From: Denitrovibrio acetiphilus DSM 12809
GTDB taxonomy: Bacteria > Chrysiogenota > Deferribacteres > Deferribacterales > Geovibrionaceae
NCBI RefSeq assembly: GCF_000025725.1
Contig: NC_013943.1
Span: 2,170,001-2,234,000 of the forward strand
Reading direction: 5' to 3'
DNA: 64,000 nt
In this document: positions 52,392 to 61,610 of the stretch, in pieces
Numbering within the stretch: position 1 is the first letter of the stretch
Layout: every line of letters begins with the position of its first letter
The notes under the pieces: generated by a model
The model's input: the letters and a program-made list of their open reading frames with translations, nothing else
Told to the model about the DNA's origin: nothing
The model's database searches: none
Made by a program: the position numbers and the translations under genes

Positions 52392-52757
52392 ATGAATGAA
52401 AAGCTAAAGGTATGCCCGATACGTTATACTCTGGGAGTAATAGGCGGAAAGTGGAAACTGCCCATAATATGCCTGCTTGCATGTGACACTCCAATGCGCT
52501 ACGGAGCTATCAAGAAAAAACTGGGCGACATAACAAACATGATGCTGTCTCAGTCTCTGAAGGAGCTTGAAGCCAACGGGATGGTAAACAGAAAACAATA
52601 CAATGTTATCCCTCCGAAAGTGGAATACTCTCTCACAAACGAAGCAAAAGAACTTTTAGGTGCACTTACTATGTTTGCTAAATGGGGGAATGACCAGATT
52701 GATAAAAACGAAAATAACATAACGTCAGGATGTGAAGAATGTCAGTCTTCCTGCTGA
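52392..52757 (+). CDS. HxlR-family transcriptional regulator
   Basis: The 121-aa winged-helix protein has the conserved Cys near the start (LKVCPIRYTLGVIGGKWKL), the WKLPIICLLACDTPMRYGAIKKKL recognition region and MLSQSLKELEANGMV. It has another Cys-rich tail (SGCEECQSSC) at the C-terminus. HxlR proteins sense aldehydes, quinones or oxidants, often through the N-terminal Cys. GGAG precedes the ATG. It probably controls the divergent FMN-barrel gene. Confidence 0.9.
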   Translation: MNEKLKVCPIRYTLGVIGGKWKLPIICLLACDTPMRYGAIKKKLGDITNMMLSQSLKELEANGMVNRKQYNVIPPKVEYSLTNEAKELLGALTMFAKWGNDQIDKNENNITSGCEECQSSC

Positions 52758-52766
52758 AAAAACAAA

Positions 52767-52796
52767 CCGGATGCCATGATTTAACCTGACATCCGG
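52767..52796 (-). terminator. Terminator of porin 2 (shared with the HxlR gene)
   Basis: CCGGATG (52767-52773) pairs with CATCCGG (52790-52796). On the minus strand, TTTGTTTTTT follows, so it ends the porin transcript; on the plus strand it sits just after the HxlR stop. Confidence 0.8.
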
Positions 52797-52842
52797 ATAT
52801 AACCGCAATCTGATGTTACCCAGATTCGCTATAGGAGGTTAA

Positions 52843-54072
52843 TTATTTGCCGCTTAAGGCGAAGCTGTATTTTATATACACACGAAAGTCATTGTAATCT
52901 TCCGCAGTGTCCTGATCGATAATCGCGTATCTTACCCGCACACTAAAACCTTTCAGATAAGAATCTTCATCGAATTTATACTGAAGGCTAAAGTCTGTTT
53001 CATCAATATCTGATGAAGCTGCTGCACCTGACTCCGGCGTGTCATACATGCCGTAGAAGACATAAGCATCAAGACCTCTGAGACCAAGTGCTCCGAAGTT
53101 ATACCCAAGCTTCACAGCATAGGCGTCTTCATCTGCTCTGCCTGCTGCAATAATCTGCTGGATAATAACTTTCCCGTCGCCCCATGGTGCGAATACCCCG
53201 TCATCGGGTGTTCTGGCGTAAAAGCCTGTGAGGCTTAAACCATAAGCAGCCACACCAGCATTAAAACCATACTGAGTTGTGTCAAAATCTCCGACAAGTT
53301 CATCACCCTGTGATTTCTGAGTGAGATAGGAAGGGGTGATGTGCAGGTTATAGTCACCTATTTTTTTACCAACAGACCCTTCAAAGTAAGTTGACTGAAA
53401 CACATCCTCAAGATAGTACTGCCAGCCTGCGACAGATGCCTTCACTACACTTACAGGAAGCTGATATTTTATACCGCCGACAAGAAGCGCACTGTCATCG
53501 TCACCAGCACCGGCAGACTCTGATATTGACATGAATTCATCATCGTTCCAGCCCATGAATTCAGTAATATAATAGCCTGAAAGAGTGAGACCATTAACAC
53601 TGTTATTCACTAAAGAAAGACCTTTATAAGTTTTAGGGCTCATACGTATATCGTGTTTATTCATGAAAGGAGTATTGATTTCCTGAGCACCATATTTTAC
53701 TACAGTATCAAACCACTCCCCCTGTATATAATATTCCTGCATACGGGTGTAGCTTTCATGGTCTCCGTCATCTCCTGTTGCAAGCAAACCATAGACATTT
53801 TTGTCTTCGTCGCTTCCCAGATCATTTGATGATGCAAATGCCAGCCCTGCGCTGATGCCGTGAAGCGGAGCTGTTTTGTAGTATAGAAGCGAACCTACGG
53901 CAAAGTCTGCTCTGTCAGTTGTAGCTTCGTCAAAATCACGTTCAAAATAGAAAGTTCTAAGTTCCCCTTTCAAAGTCCCCTTTGAAAATGCTTCTGCAAG
54001 AGTGTCCGCCGAATATGCAATAGAGCTGGTCATAATAAGAACCAGCATCGTAACTAAGTTCAAAAAACGCAT
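52843..54072 (-). CDS. Outer-membrane porin (OprD/Opr-type), paralogue 2
   Basis: ATG at 54072 follows GGAGGAATTTT and gives 409 aa; a 12-residue longer reading has no binding site. A signal peptide ends near SIAYSA-DTL. Barrel strands match porin 1 closely over the whole length, for instance GTLKGELRTFYFERDFDE and MSPKTYKGLSLVNNSVNG, and it ends YIKYSFALSGK. It lies on the same strand as the TorD-like, Fe-S and molybdopterin genes upstream, after a 115-base gap. I infer that it supplies that reductase with substrate. Confidence 0.88.
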   Translation of the reverse strand: MRFLNLVTMLVLIMTSSIAYSADTLAEAFSKGTLKGELRTFYFERDFDEATTDRADFAVGSLLYYKTAPLHGISAGLAFASSNDLGSDEDKNVYGLLATGDDGDHESYTRMQEYYIQGEWFDTVVKYGAQEINTPFMNKHDIRMSPKTYKGLSLVNNSVNGLTLSGYYITEFMGWNDDEFMSISESAGAGDDDSALLVGGIKYQLPVSVVKASVAGWQYYLEDVFQSTYFEGSVGKKIGDYNLHITPSYLTQKSQGDELVGDFDTTQYGFNAGVAAYGLSLTGFYARTPDDGVFAPWGDGKVIIQQIIAAGRADEDAYAVKLGYNFGALGLRGLDAYVFYGMYDTPESGAAASSDIDETDFSLQYKFDEDSYLKGFSVRVRYAIIDQDTAEDYNDFRVYIKYSFALSGK

Positions 54073-54187
54073 AAAATTCCTCCAAAAATTATAAATACAC
54101 AACTTCATTTAGCAGAATAAAATACCTCATTCCGCCTGAGTTAGAACAAAAATGCCTAAATAGCCTATTCCAGACAAGTTAGATTTG

Positions 54188-54817
54188 TTATCGCAGCATA
54201 AGAAGAGTCAAATCCAATACACCTCTGAAATAGTCTGTCTGTATATGTTCCTGGGCTCTACGATAAAATGATTCAAACCATACTTTGATATGTTCATTAA
54301 GAAAGTTTTCAGAAGTGTCTGTCAGCTTTACATACAGTTCATCATCCCCCTTCTCCAATGCATCCATTCTTAAAAGCCCGAGAGTTCCGATAAAATCCAG
54401 CTGGATACCGATATAATCCTGACGGTTAAGGTGCTCGGCATATGTCGTATAGCCTGCCTCAAGATATATCTCTGTCAGTTTTTTCAGATGTCCTGCTACA
54501 TCCCTTTTTTTCAGGTAGAGCTCTTCATAAGGAGCTTTTGGACCGTAATCCGGGGCAATACCTCTGAAAAGTTTTGTCCAGTCACGTTTGACAGCGAGGA
54601 TATCGTCTTCGTCCTTTTCATTAAACTTTTCTGCGAATGATTTTATCTTACCAAGTGCTTCCGCCACTTCAGTCTCATTCACCAGTTCAGGGGTAAGACC
54701 ACGCATTGCCACAACTGTTTCCAGCTCCGGATTCATATTGTAAAAACTTGCCAGTAGAGAAAATATTTCAGCATCATTTTCTGCAGCAGCAGTTTCAATA
54801 TCTATAACATCACTCAT
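54188..54817 (-). CDS. TorD/DmsD-family reductase assembly chaperone
   Basis: ATG at 54817 follows AAAGGAGATAG and gives 209 aa. The helical TorD fold is suggested by IFSLLASFYNMNPELETV, LFRGIAPDYGPKAPYEELYL (the conserved Gx-P-YE region) and EHLNRQDYIGIQLDFIGTL. Such chaperones bind the Tat signal of a molybdoenzyme and help cofactor insertion. Its partner is the catalytic subunit two genes upstream. Confidence 0.9.
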   Translation of the reverse strand: MSDVIDIETAAAENDAEIFSLLASFYNMNPELETVVAMRGLTPELVNETEVAEALGKIKSFAEKFNEKDEDDILAVKRDWTKLFRGIAPDYGPKAPYEELYLKKRDVAGHLKKLTEIYLEAGYTTYAEHLNRQDYIGIQLDFIGTLGLLRMDALEKGDDELYVKLTDTSENFLNEHIKVWFESFYRRAQEHIQTDYFRGVLDLTLLMLR

Positions 54818-54890
54818 AACTATCTCCTTTTGATTTCCCGGGCACATAACTATGCCCGGGATTTTGCGATAAACCTGAAGGGATGATATT

Positions 54891-55502
54891 TTAGCCTTCT
54901 ATATAAAAGACATTAGGTTTAGTTCCTTCCTCTGGTTTATATGGTTTAGGATTGTATTTCTTAAATACTTTAGATATCTCACTTTCAGGGTCATCAAGAT
55001 CGCCAAAGATTCTGGCAACACCTGCACAAGTCGCAACACAGGCAGGCGGAAGTCCTTTTGATCTTCTTGGAGCACAAAATGTACACTTGTCCACAGTCTC
55101 ATAGACATGTTCCTTACTTCTGGTTTCTTCGTAAAGGTTCTGTTCTCCTTTCTCACTCCAGTAAGTGGGTTTCTCCTCTTCGTTAAAGTATCTGGCGCCG
55201 TACGGGCAGGCTTCCATACATGCCTGACAGCCGATGCATTCAGATGCGGTTACCTGAACTGTACCATCCGCAAGCTTTTTAGAAGCTCCTGTAGGGCAAA
55301 CCTCAACGCATGGAGCATCATCACAGTGGTTGCATATCATGGGCATGTATTCATAATGAACATTCGGAAATTTTCCATGCTCAGTTATGATAGTTTTTGT
55401 CCAGAAAGTTCCAGGAGGTGTGGCGTTTGTCTGCTTACACGCAACTGTGCACCCCTGACATGCATAGCACCTTCTTTTATCTATTATCATTGCAAGTCTC
55501 AT
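54891..55502 (-). CDS. Four-cluster [4Fe-4S] electron-transfer subunit (DmsB/PsrB type)
   Basis: The 203-aa protein has four Cys groups: CYACQGCTVACKQTN, CNHCDDAPCVEVCPTG, CIGCQACMEACPYGARYF and CTFCAPRRSKGLPPACVATC. That is the pattern of DmsB/PsrB/NrfC-like subunits that pass electrons to a molybdopterin subunit. It has no signal peptide, so it would ride with the Tat-exported catalytic subunit. It lies 14 bases after that gene. AGGAGGA precedes its ATG. Confidence 0.94.
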   Translation of the reverse strand: MRLAMIIDKRRCYACQGCTVACKQTNATPPGTFWTKTIITEHGKFPNVHYEYMPMICNHCDDAPCVEVCPTGASKKLADGTVQVTASECIGCQACMEACPYGARYFNEEEKPTYWSEKGEQNLYEETRSKEHVYETVDKCTFCAPRRSKGLPPACVATCAGVARIFGDLDDPESEISKVFKKYNPKPYKPEEGTKPNVFYIEG

Positions 55503-55516
55503 GTTTATCCTCCTGA

Positions 55517-58234
55517 CTAGGCTTTATAAATGCGAACAGGCACAGTGTTTGACACGCCTACTGATATAGGGTCACAGTCTGAGATTTTCGCATTTGTAAG
55601 TTTGTTATACATCGGGAAGCTGGCGGCTTTCTTGCCAAGTGTTTTAACCAGACGCCCAAGAGCTCCACCGAAACCAACAACTCCGGGAAAGATCATCTCT
55701 GTTATGTGGACATCACCTTTAACTTTGCCGTTTTCAGACTCAACCCAGATAGTATCCCCTTCTTTTATGCCTTTTTCTTTCGCTGTGATAGAGTTCAGGC
55801 ATATTTTGCCGTATGATGGGTCAAACTTTTCACCAACTTCATTGAGATAAGGCATCTGGTCGTCACCAGCAACTCTCATAGGGGAGATAGGTAGTTTCCA
55901 GTTAATCGAAAGCAAGTCATATTTAGAGCCTTTTTTAGCTTCAGAGATTTTTTTCGGTCTCCATGTAACCATTGGTTCATAGTATTGAAGCTGATTTTCC
56001 ATATCAAAGTCAGGGATATAAACTTTATCTTTATATTCTGTAAAGAATTCACGAAGAATATCACCGCTTTCTTTAGTTTTATTAAAGTAAATTGGGTGAC
56101 GTGTTTCACCTTTTTTAAACCATGAAGAGTTATAAGCGTCAGCAGGAGCCATAACATTAATGATAAGACCATCTTTCTTCATTGTGTCCAGCCCTTTACC
56201 AAAGTATGCTTTTGCGCCTTTATCCCATATTTCACTGATGGTATATTTCTTACCGTGTTTCAGATAATCTTTCGGATCAAGTTTGGCAAATGTAACCTCA
56301 CCAAGGATCACGCCTGTGTTGTTGATGGCGTCGTTGAAGTCATTAATCATACCCATACGGTCACAGAGCTCGATGATAATATTCTGCGGCTGCATTGTGT
56401 TATATATGGAAGGGATAGGATCCCTGTACATCATAACTCTTGTGGAAATTGTCTCTTTTGTGTAAACGTCAAAAGCCCCTTCGTATGAGTTCACAGACTC
56501 TTTTTCAAGCATGGCGTGGCTTGGCAGAAGTATGTCTGCCATATGAGCCATTTCATCATAGTGATATGCTACTGTTGCAGAAAATGGAATTTTAGATACT
56601 GATTCTGCAACAACATATGGTTCTGTCGTGCTCGCAATAGGATTACTTCCCACTGTAAGAAGGGCATCAATCTCGTACTCAAGACCGTATTTATGCGGAT
56701 CAAGAGCAACTTTATATGCCAGAGTAGGCAGTGTGTGCTTATGAGGGAAATATTCTTTAAGGTTAACATGCTGAGGAGGGTAACTAGGTTTCTTAAGCCT
56801 CGCCTCACCTTTCGCTGCCACAACGCCATCCTCGTCAGGACTTAGAAACGGTCCTCGCTGTGTTCCAAGCATACCGCCCGGCACGTCCATAGACCCCACA
56901 AGCATATTCAATGTTTTAGTGAGAAGGTCACCGGAAACACCGTCACGGAGGTTTTTAAGTCCTCTCTTACCTTCGCATACAGATGTGCGTTTCGGCAGAA
57001 CAACTTTTTCGCCTTTACCGTTGACCATTTCAATAGATTCACCGATGCTTGCGTTATCGATGAAATCTCTGGCGATTTCTCTTATTTTTGATGCAGGTAT
57101 CCCTGATTTCTCAGAAGCCCACTCAGGAGTGTATTGTTTGTAGTGTCTCTTGATAAGGACAAAAGAGGCATCCGCTTTAACACCGTTAACCATAACATTT
57201 GCTTTCTCAATGGATGGTTCCTTAAGAGTCTTATCATCAAATGATTTAACTTTTCCGTCAGACGCATCATAGATCTGAGGCTTTCCGTCTTTACCTCTGG
57301 CATAGTATCCGTCAGGACCGATGAGGTAAGGAGCGTTTGTTCTCCATTGCAGGAAGTCGACATCATATCTTTTAACATCATAAAGAATACTATTAACAAC
57401 ACCTAGAAGAAAAGCTGTCTCCCCCCCCGGACGGATCGGAACCCATTCGTTTTTGGAAGCGTCAGGGCCGCAGTGAGGGTCAACCATAACGATTTTGATG
57501 TCTTTGTCTTCATACATTCTGTCAAGAAGCCCACGTACTCCACCATCGGATGAGGCTATCCCCATACCAAGGTTCATGCCGAGAGCAAGTATGTACTTAC
57601 AGTGTGTAGCATCGGGTTTTACACCAGGGAAAACACCCTGACAAAGATCAGATGCATAGTGCAGAACACAGAGTGTTCCGTTGCTTTTAATATTATTCGG
57701 AGTACCATAGGCATCTGAAAAATAGAAAAGAAATGTTCCGAAAAAGTCGAAATCACCAAAACCTATCTGAAAGATGAACCTTCTGGGGTCTCTGTCACGA
57801 CTTTTTTTCAGAACTGAAGCTGTTGTATTCAGAGCTTCTTCCCATGATATTTCTACCCAACCCGGATCTTCATTAAGTCCTTTTTTGGGATTAGTTCGTT
57901 TCATAGGAGCTTTAACTCTGTATGGATTGTAATTGTGCTGAATGATTGAGTTACCTTTAGCACAAAGAGCACCTTTACTAGTCGGAGTGTTGAAGTTCCC
58001 CATAACCTGAACTGCAACGCCGTTTTCAACACGAATCATGTTTGGGCAGGTTCCACGCATGCACATACGGCAGTGACCGTAACGCCATCCGTCCTGCATA
58101 AGGTTTTTCATTTTGTTTGTTGATGAGAGCTCAGCCGCTTTAGCGCTGCTGAGGTTTATCCCCACAACAGAAGCAACGCCAGCTATACTGGCTGCTTTCA
58201 AAACAGACCTTCTGCTTAATTGAATACTTTTCAT
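55517..58234 (-). CDS. Tat-exported molybdopterin oxidoreductase, catalytic subunit
   Basis: This 905-aa DMSO-reductase-superfamily enzyme has a Tat signal (SRRSVLKAASIAG), the [4Fe-4S] motif CRMCMRGTC with a fourth Cys in GALCAKG and two MopB domains. The residue aligning with the molybdenum ligand is the Cys of SNGTLCVLHYASD, as in formate-dehydrogenase or polysulfide/arsenate-reductase relatives, not the Ser of DmsA. GEKVVLPKRTSVCEGKRGLKNLRDG and DILLPSHAMLEKESVNSYEG are typical of polysulfide, thiosulfate or arsenate-like reductases. There is no membrane anchor gene in the cluster. The electron acceptor cannot be fixed from this. Confidence 0.94.
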   Translation of the reverse strand: MKSIQLSRRSVLKAASIAGVASVVGINLSSAKAAELSSTNKMKNLMQDGWRYGHCRMCMRGTCPNMIRVENGVAVQVMGNFNTPTSKGALCAKGNSIIQHNYNPYRVKAPMKRTNPKKGLNEDPGWVEISWEEALNTTASVLKKSRDRDPRRFIFQIGFGDFDFFGTFLFYFSDAYGTPNNIKSNGTLCVLHYASDLCQGVFPGVKPDATHCKYILALGMNLGMGIASSDGGVRGLLDRMYEDKDIKIVMVDPHCGPDASKNEWVPIRPGGETAFLLGVVNSILYDVKRYDVDFLQWRTNAPYLIGPDGYYARGKDGKPQIYDASDGKVKSFDDKTLKEPSIEKANVMVNGVKADASFVLIKRHYKQYTPEWASEKSGIPASKIREIARDFIDNASIGESIEMVNGKGEKVVLPKRTSVCEGKRGLKNLRDGVSGDLLTKTLNMLVGSMDVPGGMLGTQRGPFLSPDEDGVVAAKGEARLKKPSYPPQHVNLKEYFPHKHTLPTLAYKVALDPHKYGLEYEIDALLTVGSNPIASTTEPYVVAESVSKIPFSATVAYHYDEMAHMADILLPSHAMLEKESVNSYEGAFDVYTKETISTRVMMYRDPIPSIYNTMQPQNIIIELCDRMGMINDFNDAINNTGVILGEVTFAKLDPKDYLKHGKKYTISEIWDKGAKAYFGKGLDTMKKDGLIINVMAPADAYNSSWFKKGETRHPIYFNKTKESGDILREFFTEYKDKVYIPDFDMENQLQYYEPMVTWRPKKISEAKKGSKYDLLSINWKLPISPMRVAGDDQMPYLNEVGEKFDPSYGKICLNSITAKEKGIKEGDTIWVESENGKVKGDVHITEMIFPGVVGFGGALGRLVKTLGKKAASFPMYNKLTNAKISDCDPISVGVSNTVPVRIYKA

Positions 58235-58519
58235 GTTTCACCTCAAACTGGTCTTCTATGAATAGCTATTTCATGACAGTAAAGTGGCACATTGTTCTTA
58301 TTGTTTGAAGGTCTAGAGATTGCAATTCCAAAGGGACAAGTTCAGTAAAAAAACTTATAATCTAAATATAGAAAGGAAGTATTCTGAGAAAAAAACGGCT
58401 TATGACCGGACTGATTCCACAGGCGGATACCTTTTGCAGGCAATCTAGTCCCTCTTTTTTCTCAATAACTAGACCTTAAAAAACACTGCAAAATTATTAT
58501 TAATGATTAGTAATAATAA

Positions 58520-58549
58520 AGATAAACTGCTCTAACTATAAGATAGACT
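58520..58549 (+). promoter_or_regulatory. Direct repeat AGATARACT before the MocR gene
   Basis: AGATAAACT (58520-58528) and AGATAGACT (58541-58549) are spaced 21 bases, two helical turns, 32 bases before the MocR ATG and within the region shared with the molybdoenzyme operon. MocR proteins often bind such direct repeats. The start of transcription is not determined. Confidence 0.4.
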
Positions 58550-58581
58550 CTCTTATCTCTTGCAGCTTACACGGAGACGAT

Positions 58582-60000
58582 ATGCTACTGACATGGAAAT
58601 ATGATGAGAAGCTGAATTCACCTATGTACATGCAGCTCGCTGACTACATCCGAATGAAGATAAGAACAGGAGACCTGAAAGACGGTACCAAACTGCCCGG
58701 CAGAAACTCGCTAATGACAATTTTCGGTGTGAGTAAAACCACACTGCTGTCTGCTTTTGATCAGCTTCAGCGTGAAGGTCTGCTTCAGGCATACCCGAAA
58801 TCAGGCTTTTTTGTCACATATAACAACGAAGAAAGTAAAATCGACTGGAAGAAATATATAGAAAAAGCAAAACACAGGACAACTATTGACGAATACAGAT
58901 ACTGGGGGGAGTCTGACGGATTGGTAAATTTCAGCCTCAGCAGTGACTTTGAAATGGGACATTACTTAAAAGATGCTATGATAAACGCCTCTGAAAGGGT
59001 CATCAACATTGACGCTGCATCAGAAATTTCCAAATACGGGCTTAATTCTCTCAGAGAGTCCGTCAGGGAACATGTAAAACATTTCGGCATAAAAACTGAT
59101 ATCGAAAACATATTGATCACATCAGAAACAATACAAAGACTCTATTTCGTTTATGAAACTCTGCTGAACTCATGCTCTAATTTTCTGTATGAAGATACGA
59201 ATATTATTAATACCATATCAAATGTTCACTCACTGGGCATGAACATGATTCCTATCAAAATGGACAAAAACGGCATGTCATCCGCTGAGCTTGAGAAGAA
59301 ACTTATCAAATCAAAATTCTGCCCTATAATACACATCGATCCCACAGACCAGGCTCCCACAGGGGTTGTTATGAGCAAGAAACGCAGGCAGGAGATTATC
59401 AATATTATACAAAAATACAGAGTGCCTCTGGTGGAAGTTGATCACTCTGCAAACATATGGCACGACAAACCCACCCTTGCCCCTTTAAAATCAATGGATA
59501 AGAACGGAAATATTATCTATCTGGGCAGTATGCTGAAAATACACCCTTTTGACTTCCAGCTTTCATGGATTATAGCAGACAGGTATTTCATAGAACATCT
59601 GAGTAATGTTTTTATTCAAAACGGTGTAAAACCCAACTTTATGATGCAGCTTATCACAGACGAAATGATCAAAAATGGTAAGATGTATGAAATGATGGGC
59701 GATATAAAAAAATTTGTAAATAACAGGAGGGAGAAAACTCTCCGGCTATGTGATAAATATTTCAAATCAAAGGGATACTGGATAGAAAAGAACTGCTCAT
59801 TTCACTTTTGGATAGATTTCCCTGAAGTGAACATAAAAAATATAGTTGCCAGAAACAAACTGGAAAAAACAATCTATCCCGGCTATTTTTTCAACCCACA
59901 GGATACAAGCCACATTCTGATATGCCCTTCATGCATTAAAGAAGATGCACTGGAAAGGAGTTTCGCACACATCAGCAAACTTGTTGATGAAGCAAGGTAA
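58582..60000 (+). CDS. MocR-type regulator (GntR HTH fused to an aminotransferase-like domain)
   Basis: The 472-aa protein has an N-terminal GntR winged helix (YMQLADYIRMKIRTG, LPGRNSLMTIFGVSKTTL and GLLQAYPKSGFFV) and a C-terminal fold-type I aminotransferase-like domain. The Lys that binds PLP in MocR is present (IYLGSMLK), but the usual E-DDYDSEF segment reads EVDHSANIW, so the Tyr is His and cofactor binding may be altered. It is divergent from the molybdoenzyme operon and probably controls it or itself. GGAGACGAT precedes the ATG. Confidence 0.9.
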   Translation: MLLTWKYDEKLNSPMYMQLADYIRMKIRTGDLKDGTKLPGRNSLMTIFGVSKTTLLSAFDQLQREGLLQAYPKSGFFVTYNNEESKIDWKKYIEKAKHRTTIDEYRYWGESDGLVNFSLSSDFEMGHYLKDAMINASERVINIDAASEISKYGLNSLRESVREHVKHFGIKTDIENILITSETIQRLYFVYETLLNSCSNFLYEDTNIINTISNVHSLGMNMIPIKMDKNGMSSAELEKKLIKSKFCPIIHIDPTDQAPTGVVMSKKRRQEIINIIQKYRVPLVEVDHSANIWHDKPTLAPLKSMDKNGNIIYLGSMLKIHPFDFQLSWIIADRYFIEHLSNVFIQNGVKPNFMMQLITDEMIKNGKMYEMMGDIKKFVNNRREKTLRLCDKYFKSKGYWIEKNCSFHFWIDFPEVNIKNIVARNKLEKTIYPGYFFNPQDTSHILICPSCIKEDALERSFAHISKLVDEAR

Positions 60001-60704
60001 CAATAAGCTTCAGGCACTGTTTATTCCTTCAGTGCCAAGAACCGTGCTGAGTAATAAATATTCCTCCTCTGTACTTTGCCGTAAAACATCTCACCATAAT
60101 GAAATTTCGTTCCAAGAGGTGCAACATGCGCCTAAATAGTTATCATCAATTTCTATTCGCTTAAGTTCATCAGGCTGAGTTTCATCACAAGCATGTCTCT
60201 GCCGTTAACGATAAAACATAAGGAACCTGTCTCATGATTTCAGTCAGCACCAACAGTATTCCTGATTCCTGCTGTTTCAGTTCTGAAGTTGGTTCCATCG
60301 GGTTTTATATTATGCAGAGCAGCATAAGGTATTTTTTTACAAACATTGCACGAAGCACCTGCAGAAATATACAGCCTGCCGTCAGATCTAAATATAATAT
60401 ATTACAATATTCATTTAGATGTTTTCTATATAAACAATCTTCATACAAAACAAGGCTATCGCTATTTTCAAACATAGATATATTCATATACTCTCCACAC
60501 CCAACGACCTAAACAACAGATACTATTAGTATCTACGTAGATCAAACTAGAACAGGCATACGCCATATCAATACACTCAATATCAATATTTGCAAAACCA
60601 ATAGGATTAAAACTTAACAATTATATGATTTATCCATATATACCAAAACTTTATCTACACTATTATAAATAGGTTATAAAATCTAAAAAACTAACACCAG
60701 CCCC
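60001..60704. other. Intergenic stretch without recognised genes
   Basis: Both strands carry only short, low-quality ORFs, one of 92 codons at 60234 with no binding site and an implausible Cys/Ser-rich composition. The segment is AT-rich toward its right end. No RNA gene or repeat was recognised. Confidence 0.6.
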
Positions 60705-60819
60705 TTGACAAGTAAATGTTATGGAAGTATTTTAAATTTATCAGACAACCCATTTAAAATTTGCTTTCAAAAGTAAATTATCACTGTTTTATGCACTATT
60801 TCACTAAAAGTTGTCTGAT
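60705..60819 (+). promoter_or_regulatory. Promoter and inverted-repeat operator of the GntR-mtnK operon
   Basis: TTGACA (60705-60710), 17 bases, TATTTT (60728-60733). ATCAGACAAC (60740-60749), at the predicted start site, is repeated in inverse as GTTGTCTGAT (60810-60819), a perfect 10-bp match with 60 bases between. Placement at the start site fits repression by the GntR protein encoded at 60858. Confidence 0.65.
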
Positions 60820-60857
60820 GTCATATGATTGATGCAATTTTGAACAAATGGTGACAC

Positions 60858-61586
60858 ATGAAGGTCAAAGTAGAAAAATCGCTGCAATCCCTTGTACAGA
60901 AAGAAATATTACGTATCATACGTGACAGACGACTTGGTCCGGGGTCACAGATTCCTACGGAAAGTGAGCTGATCAAGCTCATAGGGATAGGTCGTTCAAC
61001 ACTGCGAGAGGCTCTCTCTAACCTTGTCTATCAGGGGCTTCTGTACAAAGTGCAGGGGAAAGGCACTTTCATAAGACAACTTCCCGTTGTCGTAAAAAAC
61101 GGTATTGACAACCTCTTCAGCGTTACCGAAGCAATCAAAGCTGTCGGATACACACCTTCAACAAGCAGGCTCACCATGGAGACAAAAGAGCCAGATCCGA
61201 GAATAGCAGAGCTGCTGGATATAGAAGAGACCGACCAATGCTACTATCTGGAGCGCCTCAGGCGGGCAGATGATATGATCGCAGCGTACTGTATAGAGGT
61301 TTTACCTGTTCAAGTTTTCCCATCCGACATCACGGCAAACGATTTCAAAGGCTCCATATTCACCATACTCAACAATAGCGGACATATCATGTCACACACA
61401 GAATCAACACTCAGCCCTGTAGTGCTGACCCCTAGGGATATTCCTGAGCTTACAAATCCTCTGTCGCTTTTCCTTCTTTTCGAAGAAGTTTACTACAACA
61501 CGCAGGGCAAGCCTGTATGTTACAGCAACGACTATTACAGTGCTGATGTTTTTGATTTTCGTATGATACGGAAACGTCAGCTTTAA
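60858..61586 (+). CDS. GntR-family regulator with a UTRA-type sensing domain
   Basis: The 242-aa protein has a GntR winged helix (QIPTESELIKLIGIGRSTLREALSNLVYQGLL, wing GKGTFIRQL) and a C-terminal HutC/UTRA-like domain (DDMIAAYCIEVLPVQVFP and YYNTQGKPVCYSNDYYSADVFDF). UTRA domains bind small sugars or amino-acid derivatives. It heads an operon with mtnK (24 bases downstream) and an ABC ATPase, so methylthioribose or its phosphate is the likely effector. GGTGACAC precedes the ATG. Confidence 0.92.
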   Translation: MKVKVEKSLQSLVQKEILRIIRDRRLGPGSQIPTESELIKLIGIGRSTLREALSNLVYQGLLYKVQGKGTFIRQLPVVVKNGIDNLFSVTEAIKAVGYTPSTSRLTMETKEPDPRIAELLDIEETDQCYYLERLRRADDMIAAYCIEVLPVQVFPSDITANDFKGSIFTILNNSGHIMSHTESTLSPVVLTPRDIPELTNPLSLFLLFEEVYYNTQGKPVCYSNDYYSADVFDFRMIRKRQL

Positions 61587-61610
61587 AAATACAGTTTTAA
61601 GGAGGATCTA

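Noticed and set aside
58300-58325. TGGCAC resembling a -24 box before the MocR gene
   Set aside because: No GC dinucleotide lies 10 bases downstream, so it is not a sigma-54 promoter.
60234-60512. A 92-codon ORF on the plus strand
   Set aside because: No binding site, odd composition and no domain; probably spurious.
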